DNA of 64,000 nt from Tenggerimyces flavus (GCF_016907715.1 NZ_JAFBCM010000001.1:1674001-1738000), one strand, 5' to 3'; shown: positions 35,424 to 44,793, counted from the first letter of the stretch. The notes: generated from the sequence alone by a model not told the origin. Made by a program: numbers and translations.

Positions 35424-35932
35424 GCCGGCTACGTGTCCTGGCCTTCGGGCTGCTCATCGCCGCGGCGGTCCTCAAGGGGGTCGCCGGGCTGCTGCTCGGC
35501 CTCACCGTCGTGCTCGCCACCGAGCTGCTCATCCTGCGGTTGCAACTGACCGATGGCCAACCAGGCAACACGAATCTGCGCTGGCCGTGGCGTCGCAAGA
35601 AGATCCGGGTGCCGTTCCCGTCGTACGAACGCATCGCCGGCGACCTGTCCTGGGCGCACTACTCGGTCCGCGACTTCGACCACGGCCTGCGCCGACGACT
35701 GCTCCGGGCGCTCGAGGTCCGCCTCAGCGACGGGAGCGGCATCGACCTCGCCAAGCAGCCCGACCGGGCGAGAGCGCTGCTCGGCGAGCACGCCTGGTCG
35801 GTCCTCCGCCCCGGAGAGCCCGCGCGCGACGACCGCGGCGAACCCGGCTACGAGCTCCGCGCGTTGGACGACGTCGTCCGTGCGATCGAGTCACTACCCA
35901 GCACCACGAGCGCCGAGAAGGAGCACCCGTGA
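35420..35932 (+). CDS. membrane-anchored protein of the MoxR operon
   Basis: The 170-residue product overlaps the DUF4129 stop by 4 nt. An N-terminal hairpin of hydrophobic segments (VLAFGLLIAAAVLKGVAGLLLGLTVVLATELLIL) is followed by a basic, soluble part (FPSYERIAGDLSWAHYSVRDFDHGLRRRLLRALEVRL). No named domain is recognised, but proteins like this occur in the same place in related operons. It is probably an accessory of the MoxR/DUF58 complex. Confidence 0.8.
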   Translation: MSRLRVLAFGLLIAAAVLKGVAGLLLGLTVVLATELLILRLQLTDGQPGNTNLRWPWRRKKIRVPFPSYERIAGDLSWAHYSVRDFDHGLRRRLLRALEVRLSDGSGIDLAKQPDRARALLGEHAWSVLRPGEPARDDRGEPGYELRALDDVVRAIESLPSTTSAEKEHP

Positions 35933-36918
35933 CATTCACCCCGGCGCAGACCAAGGCCCGAGCCGAGGCGGTCATCGACGAGGTCGAACGCGTCGTCGTC
36001 GGCAAGCGCGACACCGTCGAGCAGGTCCTGCTCGGCATTCTCGCCGGCGGCCACGTCCTGCTCGAAGACCTTCCCGGGTTGGGTAAAACGCTGCTCGCCC
36101 GGTCGTTCGCGCAGATCCTCGGGCTGTCGTTCTCCCGGATCCAGTTCACCCCCGACCTGCTCCCGCAGGACCTCACCGGCGCTTCGATCTACGACCAGAA
36201 GACCGGTGAGTTCTCGTTCCGCGAGGGTCCTGTCTTCACGCAGATCCTGCTCGCCGACGAGATCAACCGCACGCCGCCGAAGACCCAAGCGGCGTTGCTC
36301 GAAGCGATGGAGGAACGTCAGGTCACCGCCGACGGCGTGACGCGGAAGCTGCCGCAGCCGTTCGCCGTTCTCGCCACCGAGAACCCGATCGAGTACGAGG
36401 GCACCTACCCGCTCCCCGAAGCGCAACTGGACCGATTCCTCTTGCGGACAAGGCTCGGTTACCTCCCCGCCGATGCCGAAGCGGACATGGTCCGGCGCCG
36501 CATCGCCCGCGGCTCGGCGCCGCCCGTGCTCCGGCAGATCACCACCGCGAACGACGTCGTCGCGATGTCGGAGTCGCTGGAACAGATCGAGGTGCACGAC
36601 GACCTCGTCGCGTACGTGGTCTCGATCGTCAACGCCACCAGGCATCACCCGAAGGCGATGGTCGGCGCGTCGCCGCGCGGAACGCTCGCGGTCACGCAGC
36701 TCGCCCGCGGCGCCGCTGTCCTGGCTGGCCGCGAGTACGTCACGCCCGAGGACATCAAGCGCGTCGCCGTACCAGCGCTCGGGCACCGCCTCGTCCTCCG
36801 GCCCGAGCTGTGGGTGCGCCGCGTCTCCGGCGACGACGTCGTCGCCGAGGTGCTCGCCCAGGTCCCCACGCCGCCGACCCGACCCGTGCATGCGGATGAA
36901 GCCGCTCGGGTTCGTTGA
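35929..36918 (+). CDS. MoxR-type AAA+ ATPase
   Basis: A GTG at 35929 overlapping the upstream stop (GTGA) gives 329 residues. The MoxR pattern is complete: VVVGKRDTVEQVLLGILAGGHVLLEDLPGLGKTLLAR (Walker A variant GLGKT), RIQFTPDLLPQDLTG, GPVFTQILLADEINRTPPKTQAALLEAMEERQVT (Walker B with sensor), ATENPIEYEGTYPLPEAQLDRF, and the lid domain VVSIVNATRHHPKAMVGASPRGTLAV. MoxR proteins act as chaperone-like ATPases that insert cofactors or assemble complexes together with VWA/DUF58 partners, here the next gene. Confidence 0.93.
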   Translation: MTFTPAQTKARAEAVIDEVERVVVGKRDTVEQVLLGILAGGHVLLEDLPGLGKTLLARSFAQILGLSFSRIQFTPDLLPQDLTGASIYDQKTGEFSFREGPVFTQILLADEINRTPPKTQAALLEAMEERQVTADGVTRKLPQPFAVLATENPIEYEGTYPLPEAQLDRFLLRTRLGYLPADAEADMVRRRIARGSAPPVLRQITTANDVVAMSESLEQIEVHDDLVAYVVSIVNATRHHPKAMVGASPRGTLAVTQLARGAAVLAGREYVTPEDIKRVAVPALGHRLVLRPELWVRRVSGDDVVAEVLAQVPTPPTRPVHADEAARVR

Positions 36919-38164
36919 GCCGCGCTGGCGGGTGAGCCGGTTCGCACGCCGGCTCGCGACCGTCGGGCTGCTCGCCGCCGCGATCGCCGGCATGTCCGGC
37001 CGCGCGGAGCTCATCGTTCTCGCCGCTCCCTGTCTGGTGGCGCTCGTCCTCACGTTCCGCACGCCTCGGGTGGAGCGGCTCGACGTCGAGGCGCACATCG
37101 ACGAGCCGCGGTGCTTCGAGGGTGACCCGATCGAGGTACGCGTTCGGGTCAGTTCGTCCGCTGTGCTTGGGGAAATCGCGCTCGAGCTGGAGGTGCCGGA
37201 GACGTTCGACGTCGAGCCGCCGATCCGGCGGACGTCGTTCCGCACGATGTCGCACGAGGCGGTGTGGGTGCTGCGGCCGCGGCGCTGGGGGCGGTGGCCG
37301 GTGGGGCCGGTGCGCATCGAGGTGCGGACCGCGACGTTCGGGCATCAGGGCATGGCGAAGATCTCGGTCGGTCAGCTCACGGTGTTCCCGCCGCCGTCGC
37401 GGGCTCGCGATGTCGCCGTTCCACCAGCGCTGCTTGCGCGCGTCGGCAGTCACGTCGCGCGCCGGGTCGGGGCGGGCGTGGAGTTCGCGGGCACTCGTCC
37501 GTACGCGCCGGGCGACCTGGCGCGGCGGATCAACTGGCCGGTGAGTACGCGGCGACGTGCCTTGTACGTCAACGAGTTCGCCGCCGAACGCGCCGCCGAC
37601 GTGATCGCGGTCGTCGACACGACCGTGGACGTCGGGCCGTTCCCGACGTCGAGCCTCGACCTCGGCGTCCGTGGCGCGGCCGCCGTCGTGCAGGCGTACC
37701 TGCGTTATGCCGACCGCGTCGGGCTCGTCTCGCTCGGCGGGCGGCTTCGCTGGCTCGCGCCCGACGCCGGGACGCGGCAGTACTTCCGCATCGTCGAGAC
37801 GCTGCTCGCCGCGCGCCTCGACGAGAGCGTCATCGATCCGGACATCGCGCACCTGCCGCGGCAGGCGTTGCCTCCGGGTGCGTTGGTGTTCTTCTTCAGC
37901 CCGTTGCTCGATCCGCGCGCGATGGAGGCGATTCGGGACCTGCGCGAACGTGGTCATGCCGTCGTTGTCGTGGACGTGCTCACCGTCGAGCCAGTTGGGA
38001 AGGGAGCGGCGGACGAGCTGGGGTTGCGGATCTGGCGGCTCGAACGCGAGGTGCTGCTGCATGGCCTGCGTGCGCTCGGCGTGACTTTGCTCAAGTGGGA
38101 CGAGGAGTCTGGCGTCGCGCTGGACCGTGTTCGGCTCGAGCCGCTGATCCGGGTGGGCCGATGA
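36890..38164 (+). CDS. DUF58 domain protein
   Basis: Starting at 36890 (or 36896), within the end of the MoxR gene, the protein has 424 residues. Two hydrophobic segments lie at about 20-55, followed by a beta-sandwich region and the DUF58 signature (GVEFAGTRPYAPGDLARRINWPVSTRRRALYVNEFAAERAADV at about 200-242). A VWA-like domain (VIAVVDTTVDVG) follows. DUF58 proteins are usual partners of MoxR. Together with DUF4129 they form a conserved membrane-linked system whose client is unknown. Confidence 0.9.
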   Translation: MRMKPLGFVEPRWRVSRFARRLATVGLLAAAIAGMSGRAELIVLAAPCLVALVLTFRTPRVERLDVEAHIDEPRCFEGDPIEVRVRVSSSAVLGEIALELEVPETFDVEPPIRRTSFRTMSHEAVWVLRPRRWGRWPVGPVRIEVRTATFGHQGMAKISVGQLTVFPPPSRARDVAVPPALLARVGSHVARRVGAGVEFAGTRPYAPGDLARRINWPVSTRRRALYVNEFAAERAADVIAVVDTTVDVGPFPTSSLDLGVRGAAAVVQAYLRYADRVGLVSLGGRLRWLAPDAGTRQYFRIVETLLAARLDESVIDPDIAHLPRQALPPGALVFFFSPLLDPRAMEAIRDLRERGHAVVVVDVLTVEPVGKGAADELGLRIWRLEREVLLHGLRALGVTLLKWDEESGVALDRVRLEPLIRVGR

Positions 38165-38673
38165 CTTCCTTGCTGGTGCAGTTGGGCACGGCGGCTTGGG
38201 GCTTGGCGTGTGTGGTGGTGACGGTGGTGCATCTGCCACCGCCGTATAACGGTTGGCTGCTCGTTCTCGGCGGGGCGGCGGCGTTGATCGCCGGCTGGCG
38301 GTCGTGGCTGTCGTTCCTGGAGCCGATCGTGGTGGTGCTGGTCGTCTCGGGCGCCGGCGTGGCGGCGATGTACTCGCGGCTGTCGATCCCGTCGGCGACG
38401 TTGATCGCGCTGCTGGTGTTCGGCTATCTGCTGGCGACGGATCTCGCTGGCACGTTGGCCGGTGCTGCCGCGTTGCGGGCTGTGGGGTTGGCCGCCTGGG
38501 TACGGGCGCAGGTGCCTTTGCTGGTGGCGAGCGGCTGCGCGACCGTCGTGATCGTGGTGACGCTGCTGCTCCCGATCGACGCCCGGGCTTGGCTCGTTCT
38601 GCTCGCCCCCGTGGCGTTGTTCGGCGCCGCGTTCCTCGCAGTTGGTCGGCGGGCTAGTCGTCGCTCTCCATGA
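38161..38673 (+). CDS. polytopic membrane protein of the MoxR operon
   Basis: The 170-residue protein begins at the ATGA overlap with the DUF58 gene and has about five membrane segments (AAWGLACVVVTVV, WLLVLGGAAALIAG, FLEPIVVVLVVSGAGVAAM, SATLIALLVFGYLLATDLAG, VASGCATVVIVVTLLL, WLVLLAPVALFGAAFLAV). No family is recognised. Position makes it the last component of the operon. Its 3' end overlaps the convergent RHH gene by 20 bp. Confidence 0.8.
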   Translation: MTSLLVQLGTAAWGLACVVVTVVHLPPPYNGWLLVLGGAAALIAGWRSWLSFLEPIVVVLVVSGAGVAAMYSRLSIPSATLIALLVFGYLLATDLAGTLAGAAALRAVGLAAWVRAQVPLLVASGCATVVIVVTLLLPIDARAWLVLLAPVALFGAAFLAVGRRASRRSP

Positions 38674-39163
38674 GCTGGGGGCGGGCGGCGGCCCACAGCT
38701 CGGTGACCGCCTTGTGCCAGCCGAGAAGGTAGGCGCCACGGATCGCCGCATCCATGGCGAGTGGCTCGTTCCAGATGGCGTCGTCGCGCTCGGTGAACGT
38801 GTAGGGGAGCTTGTCCGCAAAGCTTCCGAGCCGCTCAGCGCCGCTCGTGATCAGGTCGAAGTCCTCGATCCCCGACCAGCCTCGCTCGACCTCCTTGAGC
38901 TCTTCGAGCGACGCCACCTCGAGAGCCCAGCCCTCGCCGGCCTCTCGTCCGCGCTGATACCACTCCTCGCGGTGACCTCGCAGTCGTCCAACCAGCAGGG
39001 CGGCCTTAGCCTCCGTGCTGTCCATCGCCACGGTGGGACTTTCGATCATCGTCAGCTCCTTTTCCAGGGCAGCCGCGCACACCTTCGAGGCGTTGACGCG
39101 GTCCCTGAGCCGATCCAGGCGCTCGTACAGAGCGTCCGGGATGCTGATGTTGAGTCGGGCCAT
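38654..39163 (-). CDS. ribbon-helix-helix protein
   Basis: The first 40 residues (MARLNISIPDALYERLDRLRDRVNASKVCAAALEKEL) are a CopG/Arc-type ribbon-helix-helix DNA-binding domain: one beta strand and two helices. The remaining about 130 residues are a helical region with no known family (RGHREEWYQRGREAGEGWALEVAS..., RGAYLLGWHKAVTELW), possibly a sensing or oligomerising part. The ATGCGCATC-rich sequence just upstream (39203-39235) has repeated GATGCGCAT-like motifs and could be its operator. No toxin gene adjoins it. Confidence 0.75.
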   Translation of the reverse strand: MARLNISIPDALYERLDRLRDRVNASKVCAAALEKELTMIESPTVAMDSTEAKAALLVGRLRGHREEWYQRGREAGEGWALEVASLEELKEVERGWSGIEDFDLITSGAERLGSFADKLPYTFTERDDAIWNEPLAMDAAIRGAYLLGWHKAVTELWAAARPQLMESDD

Positions 39164-39202
39164 CGACTCTCCTGTCCCTCGCGAGGTGGTGCCAGCGTAC
39201 GT

Positions 39203-39236
39203 GCGATGCGCATCATGCGCAAGATGCGCATCGCAG
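39203..39236. promoter_or_regulatory. GATGCGCATC-type repeats upstream of RHH gene
   Basis: The stretch CGATGCGCATCATGCGCAAGATGCGCATCG contains three copies of ATGCGCA within 30 bp, two of them parts of the palindrome GATGCGCATC. It lies 40 bp upstream of the RHH start, a usual place for a CopG/Arc operator. Confidence 0.55.
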
Positions 39237-39250
39237 GGTTCGCCTCACCT

Positions 39251-39324
39251 GGCCAGTGGCCCCTCTACCTGGCGTCTACCCCGCGTAAAGGGGCAAATGA
39301 TCATGTCAACATGATCATTGGCCC
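39251..39324. repeat. 74-bp palindromic intergenic repeat, copy 1
   Basis: Matches 58671-58744 at 65 of 74 positions. Its second half is a hairpin with 16-bp arms (39291-39306 and 39309-39324; one mismatch) around ATGATCATGT. It lies 18 bp after the stop of the leftward ABC gene and may serve as its terminator. Confidence 0.85.
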
Positions 39325-39342
39325 CCGGGCGCTGGATGGGCG

Positions 39343-41124
39343 TCAGCGGTAGGCGCGGGCTTGGAGCTCGAAGAGCTCGGCGTAGCGGCGTCCTGCAGCC
39401 AGCAGCTCCTCGTGGCTGCCGAACTCCTCCACCCGGCCCTCGTGCATCACCACGATCAGGTCGGCCATCCGTACGGTCGAGAACCGGTGCGACACCAGCA
39501 CGGTGATGCCGCCGGTCTCGGTGGCCGCGATCTTCGCCGCCGAGGCGTACTGCTCGTACAGCCGGTGCTCCGCCTCCGGGTCCAGCGCCGCGGTCGGCTC
39601 GTCCAGCAGCAACAGCAGCGGGCGTTCGCGCATGAACGCGCGGGCCAACGCGAGGCGCTGCCACTGGCCACCGGACAGCTCCACGCCGTCGGTGAACTTC
39701 TTGCCCAGCTGCGAGTCCAGCCCCTTCGGCAACCCCGCGACCACGGACGCCGCGTCGCCTCGCGCGATGGCGGCACGCACCGCCGCCTCGTCCGACGAAC
39801 GCGCGACATCGCCGATCCCCACGACCTCACGTGCTGTCAATTCGAACTTGACGAAGTCCTGGAACCCCGCCGACAACTGCCCACGCCACGAGTCCGGCGA
39901 GATCGAGGCGAGGTCCACGCCGTCGACGAGCACCTGCCCAGACGTCGGGTCGTACAGCCGTGCGAGCAACTTCACCAACGTCGTCTTGCCCGCGCCGTTC
40001 TCGCCCACCAACGCCACCGCCGACCCCGCCGGTAACGTCAACGACACGTCGGAGAGGACGGAGAAGTCCGTTCCAGGATAGGAGAATCCCACGTTCCGCA
40101 GCTCGATCCCCGACGTCAGCCGAGCGGGTGCCGCGGCGACGCTGGACTGCCACGAGTGCGACTTCGCGTACTCCCGCAGCCAGTCGTACCGCGAGAAGCT
40201 CCGCACCACCTCGCCCACCCAGTAGACGTTCCTCGCGATCCCGCCCGTCATCTGGTCGACCTGCGGCGCCAGCAGCAACACGAGAACGACATCGCCCGCC
40301 GTCTGCTGACCGGCCCGCGCCCGCATGATCACCCACACGATCGCCGCCGCGTAGATGAGCCCGAACGCCAACCGCACCGCGCCGTCGACCTTGCCGCCCC
40401 AGCGTGCCGCGGCCACCCGACGCTCGAATCGCGCCGTCTGCAAGGAGAAGATCCGATCGAGCAGCACCTGGCCGAGCCCGAAGACTCGAAGCTCCAGAGC
40501 AGTCCGGGCGTCCTTGGCCATCTCGATCAACCGGTCGATCAGCCGCTCTTGCGGCAACGTCGACTCCCACGCCTTGTGCTGCTTCGAGCCGCTCACGTAC
40601 GCCGACCAGATCCGCGTCGCCCCGAGCAACGGCAGCAGCAACAGCAGCGGATGCACCGAGGCCAGCAGGCCGAGCACGGTCACCGTGTTGGCGATCGTCG
40701 CGAACGCCCACAACAGCACCTCGGCGCCGACGCCCATCCGCCACGCACGCTCGCGCACCAGCTCGATCTTGTCCGCCACGTCCGGCCGCTCGTGGTGCGT
40801 CAGCCCGGGGATCCCCGACGTGACCCGCAGCAGGTCGGCGTGCACGCGACCGGCCATGCGTTCCTGCGCCGTGTCCTGCAGCGGCCCACCAAGCACGTCC
40901 GCGATGTAGGAGACCCCCAGCCCGCCGACGATGATGCCGATGCCCAGCCCGATCGTCGCGGAACGCTGCGCGGTCAGCCCATCGACGAGCAGCGCGACGC
41001 CGTACGTCTGCGCCGGCGCAGCAGCGGCCCGGGCGGCGACGAGCACCGCCGATACCGTCATCAGGACCGGCGCGGCCCGGAACGACGTCGAGAACCACAG
41101 CCAGACGATCCGGACGCTACGCAT
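39343..41124 (-). CDS. ABC exporter half-transporter (second of pair)
   Basis: The 593-residue protein joins a six-helix membrane domain to an ATPase: Walker A VGENGAGKTT, signature LSGGQWQRLALARAF, Walker B LLLLLDEPTAALDPEAE, switch VSHRFSTVR. Its start overlaps the end of the preceding ABC gene by 8 nt (ATGCGTAG), so the pair is co-translated and probably forms a heterodimer. The cluster with MarR and MFS genes points to export of drugs or toxic metabolites. Confidence 0.92.
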   Translation of the reverse strand: MRSVRIVWLWFSTSFRAAPVLMTVSAVLVAARAAAAPAQTYGVALLVDGLTAQRSATIGLGIGIIVGGLGVSYIADVLGGPLQDTAQERMAGRVHADLLRVTSGIPGLTHHERPDVADKIELVRERAWRMGVGAEVLLWAFATIANTVTVLGLLASVHPLLLLLPLLGATRIWSAYVSGSKQHKAWESTLPQERLIDRLIEMAKDARTALELRVFGLGQVLLDRIFSLQTARFERRVAAARWGGKVDGAVRLAFGLIYAAAIVWVIMRARAGQQTAGDVVLVLLLAPQVDQMTGGIARNVYWVGEVVRSFSRYDWLREYAKSHSWQSSVAAAPARLTSGIELRNVGFSYPGTDFSVLSDVSLTLPAGSAVALVGENGAGKTTLVKLLARLYDPTSGQVLVDGVDLASISPDSWRGQLSAGFQDFVKFELTAREVVGIGDVARSSDEAAVRAAIARGDAASVVAGLPKGLDSQLGKKFTDGVELSGGQWQRLALARAFMRERPLLLLLDEPTAALDPEAEHRLYEQYASAAKIAATETGGITVLVSHRFSTVRMADLIVVMHEGRVEEFGSHEELLAAGRRYAELFELQARAYR

Positions 41125-42958
41125 TCTCGGCCTCCACGGTCACGTAGCGCTCGGCCTGCAGCCGGAACATCGTCGCGTACGTGCCGCCGCGGTCCAGCAG
41201 CTCGTCGTGCGTACCGTCCTCGATGATCCCGCCATCGGCGAGCACGCAGATCCGATCCGCGTTACGCACAACGGAGAACCGGTGCGAGATGATCAACGAA
41301 GCCACCCCTGAGGTCAGCTCGAGATACCGCTCGATCAGTGCCGCCTCGGCGCGTACGTCCAACGCGGCAGCGGGTTCGTCCAGCACCAACACACCCGCGC
41401 CGGCGTGGACAGCGAACAACGCACGGGCCAACGCGATCCGCTGCCACTCACCACCGGACAGGTCGACGCCGCCGTCGAACGTCTTGTCCAGCACGGTGTC
41501 CCACTTCGCCGGCAGTCCGGCGACCACGTCGTCGATGCCGGCCTCGCGCGCTACCTTCGCGAGCGTGGTGTCGTCGCCGGCTCGTTCGACCGCACCGAAC
41601 ACGACGTTGTCCGTGACAGACAACGGGAAACGCAGGAAGTCCTGCACGATGGCGGCGATCCGGCGCTGCCAGGCCGCGAGGTCGAGCTCGGCAAGGTCCA
41701 CGCCGTCAACGAGGATCCGCCCGGTGGTCGGCTTGTACGCGCCGCCGAGCAGCTTCACCAACGTCGACTTGCCCGCACCGTTGACGCCGACCAGCGCGAG
41801 CGCCTCGTGCGCGCGGATGGTGAGGTCGAGATTCTTGAGGACGTCGACCTCGGAGTTCGGGTAGCGGAAGCTCACGTTCTCGAACCGCACCTCGCGTGCC
41901 GGCATGGTCTCGACCCGATGGTTGCTGGACGAGGCGGGCTCGGGATGCCGTTCGGCGATCGTCTCCGGCAGCTGCTTCATCGCGCGGTAGGCGGACAGCC
42001 CGCGGCGTACCTGCACGACGCTGTAGCCGTTGCCGGACATCGCGACGCCGAGGATCGCGGGCACGGTCGTGGCGATCTCGGTCAGCGGGAGCTCCCCGGC
42101 GATCGCCGCGCGGCCGACGAGCAGGATCGCGACGGCGGTCCCGGCCAGGTGGAGCCCACCGGCGAGCACCGACCACTTCGCGTTCGTGCGACGCCGCTCC
42201 CACACGGGGAGGAAGCCGGCGGTCCAGTCGCGGACGTACCTGTCGACGAGCCAGCCGGAGAGCCCGAAGACGCGCAGCTCCTTCGGGGCGTCGCGCATGC
42301 CGAGGTCGAACAGATAGTTGGCGCGCCGCTGTTCCTCGGTGTTGCCCCACCAGACGTCGATCTCGCGTTCGACGAGGCGGCCGCCGTACCACTCGAGCAC
42401 GAGCGTCACCGCGACGAGCATCGCGGCCACCCACCAGGAGAACATGAAGCCGACGATCACCGCGGAGCCGATCAACGAGATCCGGCTCGCGATCAGCCAC
42501 GGCAGCGTCTGCATACCGGTGACGGTCTGGAAGCCGGCCTTGCCCTTCGCCCGCTCCTGACTGTCCTGCACCTCGGTGTCCTCCAGGTGTGCGACGCGGT
42601 GCGGGCGCAGCAGCGGCTCGGTGATCGCGTTGCCGACATCGCGTACGAGCGCGGCGTCCATGATCATCGAGGCGACCTGGTGGATCGCGGGAGTAAGGCT
42701 CTGGATGACGAACACGCCGAGCAGCCCGGCCAGCAGCCAGGCGAACTGAGCGAGCGGCATCGCGTCCGGTGAGTCGCTGAGCACACCTGGAACAGCGCCG
42801 ACGACCTGTCCGGTCAGCAAGGTCACGGCGATGCCGAACACCGAGCCGAGTGCCGCGAGACCGATCGTCAGGGCCGTACTTCCAGGCGCCACCCGCAGGG
42901 CGTACCGCATGAGGGTCAGCACTCGATCGACCGTAACGGTGCCCACCGACAACCGCAC
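41117..42958 (-). CDS. ABC exporter half-transporter (first of pair)
   Basis: This has 613 residues from a GTG at 42958; an ATG at 42910 (MRYALRVAPGSTALTIGLAALG) is an equally plausible start and neither has a clear ribosome-binding site. The membrane domain is followed by Walker A VGVNGAGKSTLVKLLGG, signature LSGGEWQRIALARALF, Walker B LVLDEPAAALDVRAE and switch ISHRFSVVR. It lies 77 bp after the MFS gene and overlaps the second ABC gene. Confidence 0.9.
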   Translation of the reverse strand: MRLSVGTVTVDRVLTLMRYALRVAPGSTALTIGLAALGSVFGIAVTLLTGQVVGAVPGVLSDSPDAMPLAQFAWLLAGLLGVFVIQSLTPAIHQVASMIMDAALVRDVGNAITEPLLRPHRVAHLEDTEVQDSQERAKGKAGFQTVTGMQTLPWLIASRISLIGSAVIVGFMFSWWVAAMLVAVTLVLEWYGGRLVEREIDVWWGNTEEQRRANYLFDLGMRDAPKELRVFGLSGWLVDRYVRDWTAGFLPVWERRRTNAKWSVLAGGLHLAGTAVAILLVGRAAIAGELPLTEIATTVPAILGVAMSGNGYSVVQVRRGLSAYRAMKQLPETIAERHPEPASSSNHRVETMPAREVRFENVSFRYPNSEVDVLKNLDLTIRAHEALALVGVNGAGKSTLVKLLGGAYKPTTGRILVDGVDLAELDLAAWQRRIAAIVQDFLRFPLSVTDNVVFGAVERAGDDTTLAKVAREAGIDDVVAGLPAKWDTVLDKTFDGGVDLSGGEWQRIALARALFAVHAGAGVLVLDEPAAALDVRAEAALIERYLELTSGVASLIISHRFSVVRNADRICVLADGGIIEDGTHDELLDRGGTYATMFRLQAERYVTVEAENA

Positions 42959-43035
42959 CCGAGTTTCGGCGGGACCGTAACGAAGGGTTGCCTACCCTGT
43001 GCTGAAGGGCACCAAATCCCAAGCCTGGTTGATGA

Positions 43036-44259
43036 TCATGGTGATGCGGCGACCGCGGGTGCGACGGGAACGGACGCCGCCTGGACGCGTTCGGCCTCGC
43101 CCAGCTCAGTGCGCGCCAGCGACAGCACACCGATGCCCACGACCAGCGCGAAGGCACCGAGGAAGAACGGCACGTGCACGTTCGTCGCCTCCACCAGCTT
43201 GCCCGCGGCGAACGGGGCCAGGCCGCCGCCGATGAACCGGACGAAGCCGTACGCCGCCGAGGCGATCGGCCGCTCGACCGGCGCGATCGACATGACCGCC
43301 TGGGTGGTGACGGTGTTGTTCACGCCGATGAAGACGCCCGCGACGATGACCGACACGATCAGCACCGGAGGCGAGTCGGTGAAGATCGCGATCACCAACA
43401 CCACAACGGCGAACAGCGCGAGGTTCAGGTACAGCGTCCGCGCGATGCCGAGCCGGCGCTGCAGCCACGGAGCGCCGAAGACGGAGAACACCGCGACGAG
43501 CAGCCCCCACCCGGTGAACACCAGCCCCAGCTGGATCGCGCCGAGGCCCATCGGGAACGGCGCGTACCCGAGCACGGTGAAGAACGCCCAGTTGTAGCAG
43601 AGCGCGGTCAGCGACATGATCAACAGCCCGCGGTGCCGGAGCGCCTTCAGCGGCTCGGTGAGCGAGGTCTTCCGCGCGGGCTTGGGTACGGGCTCGACCA
43701 GCACCACGGTCGCGATCAGCGCGATCGCCATCAGCACGGCGACGCCGAAGAACGGGCCACGCCAGCTGACCTCGCCAAGCAGCCCGCCGAGCAGCGGGCC
43801 AACGGCGATGCCCAGGCCCAGCGCGGTCTCGTACAGGATGATCGCGCCCACGAACCCGCCGGTCGCCGACGCCACGATCACCGCGAGGGACGTCGCGATG
43901 AACAGCGCGTTGCCCACGCCCCAGCCGGCGCGGAAGCCGACGATCCCGCCGATGCTGCCCGACGTGCCAGCGAGCGCACTGAACACCACGATCAGCGCGA
44001 GCCCGGCGATCAGCGTCTTCTTCGCGCCGATCCGGCTCGACACCCACCCGGTGATCAGCATCGCGAGCGCGGTGATCACCAGGTAGCTCGTGAACAGCAG
44101 CGTGACCTGGCTCGGCGTGGCGTCCAGATCGTGCGAGATCGCCGGCAGGATCGGGTCGACCAGGCCGATGCCCATGAACGAGACGACGCAGGCGAACGCG
44201 ACCGCGAACACGGCCTTCGGCTGGCGGAACGGGCTGACGGTCGCTGTCCCCGTGGTCAC
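43036..44259 (-). CDS. MFS drug efflux transporter
   Basis: A GTG at 44259 overlapping the MarR stop as GTGA gives 407 residues with about 12 membrane helices. The MFS loop motif appears as GWVSSRIGAKKTLIAGL, and motif C-like GLGIAVGPLLGGLLGEVSWRGPFFG marks drug/proton antiporters. The halves are split by a charged loop (EPVPKPARKTSLTEPLKALRHRG). Control by the coupled MarR regulator and the following ABC pair suggest an efflux operon. Confidence 0.9.
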   Translation of the reverse strand: MTTGTATVSPFRQPKAVFAVAFACVVSFMGIGLVDPILPAISHDLDATPSQVTLLFTSYLVITALAMLITGWVSSRIGAKKTLIAGLALIVVFSALAGTSGSIGGIVGFRAGWGVGNALFIATSLAVIVASATGGFVGAIILYETALGLGIAVGPLLGGLLGEVSWRGPFFGVAVLMAIALIATVVLVEPVPKPARKTSLTEPLKALRHRGLLIMSLTALCYNWAFFTVLGYAPFPMGLGAIQLGLVFTGWGLLVAVFSVFGAPWLQRRLGIARTLYLNLALFAVVVLVIAIFTDSPPVLIVSVIVAGVFIGVNNTVTTQAVMSIAPVERPIASAAYGFVRFIGGGLAPFAAGKLVEATNVHVPFFLGAFALVVGIGVLSLARTELGEAERVQAASVPVAPAVAASP

Positions 44260-44702
44260 GACGGCACCCCCGCGAGCTCGCTCAGCGCGACGATCGCCGG
44301 CGCCGCGGCGTGCAGCGCCTGCTGGTGCCGCGGGTCGAGGTCCTCCAGCAGCTCGGTGAGCCGCTCGGTGCGGATGCTCCGCCGGTAGGCGAGCTCGTCC
44401 TTGCCCGCTTGGGTGATCCGTACGACGACGACGCGACGGTCGCCGGGGTCGGCGACCCGCTCGACCAGGCCCGCGTCCGCCAGCCGGGCGATCAGCTGGG
44501 TCATCGCCGGCTGGCTGACGGCCTCGGTGAGTGCGAGCTCGGTCAGCCGGTGCGGGCCGACGCGATCCAGCGTCGACAACGTGCCGACGGCGGTGAGAGA
44601 CATGCCGGTCGAGGGGCTGAGCCGCCGAACGAGTCGCACCACCCGTTCCAGCGCCGCGACCAGCTCCGTCGGCGGCGCCCACGTGTCTTCGGGAAAATCC
44701 AC
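44256..44702 (-). CDS. MarR-family regulator of the efflux operon
   Basis: The 148-residue protein starts at GTG 44702 and has the MarR winged helix (LTAVGTLSTLDRVGPHRLTELALTEAVSQPAMTQLIARLADAGLVERVADPGDRRVVVVRITQAG) with the DPGDRR wing. Dimerisation helices lie at both ends. It overlaps the MFS gene and probably represses the whole run of four genes down to 39.3 kb. The start region is unusually AT-rich (AATTGTTTATATCACGTG), consistent with a promoter-operator. Confidence 0.9.
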   Translation of the reverse strand: MDFPEDTWAPPTELVAALERVVRLVRRLSPSTGMSLTAVGTLSTLDRVGPHRLTELALTEAVSQPAMTQLIARLADAGLVERVADPGDRRVVVVRITQAGKDELAYRRSIRTERLTELLEDLDPRHQQALHAAAPAIVALSELAGVPS

Positions 44703-44722
44703 GTAATTGTTTATATCACGTG
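44700..44722 (-). promoter_or_regulatory. AT-rich promoter/operator of marR gene
   Basis: CACGT (44700-44704) and CACGTG (44717-44722) flank AT-rich sequence containing TATAAA on the leftward strand about 10 nt before the GTG. This suggests a -10 box and a short or absent leader, with CACGT half-sites for MarR. Confidence 0.4.
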
Positions 44723-44750
44723 CTTATGTATCTTCCAGGGGAGACGGCGA

Positions 44751-44773
44751 AGCCCCCGGTGGGGCCGGGGGCT
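44751..44773. terminator. hairpin after htrA-like gene
   Basis: AGCCCCCGG and CCGGGGGCT form perfect 9-bp arms around TGGGG. It lies 20 bp past the stop of the leftward protease gene. Confidence 0.7.
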
Positions 44774-44793
44774 GGAGCCGTTCCGTTGTTCGC

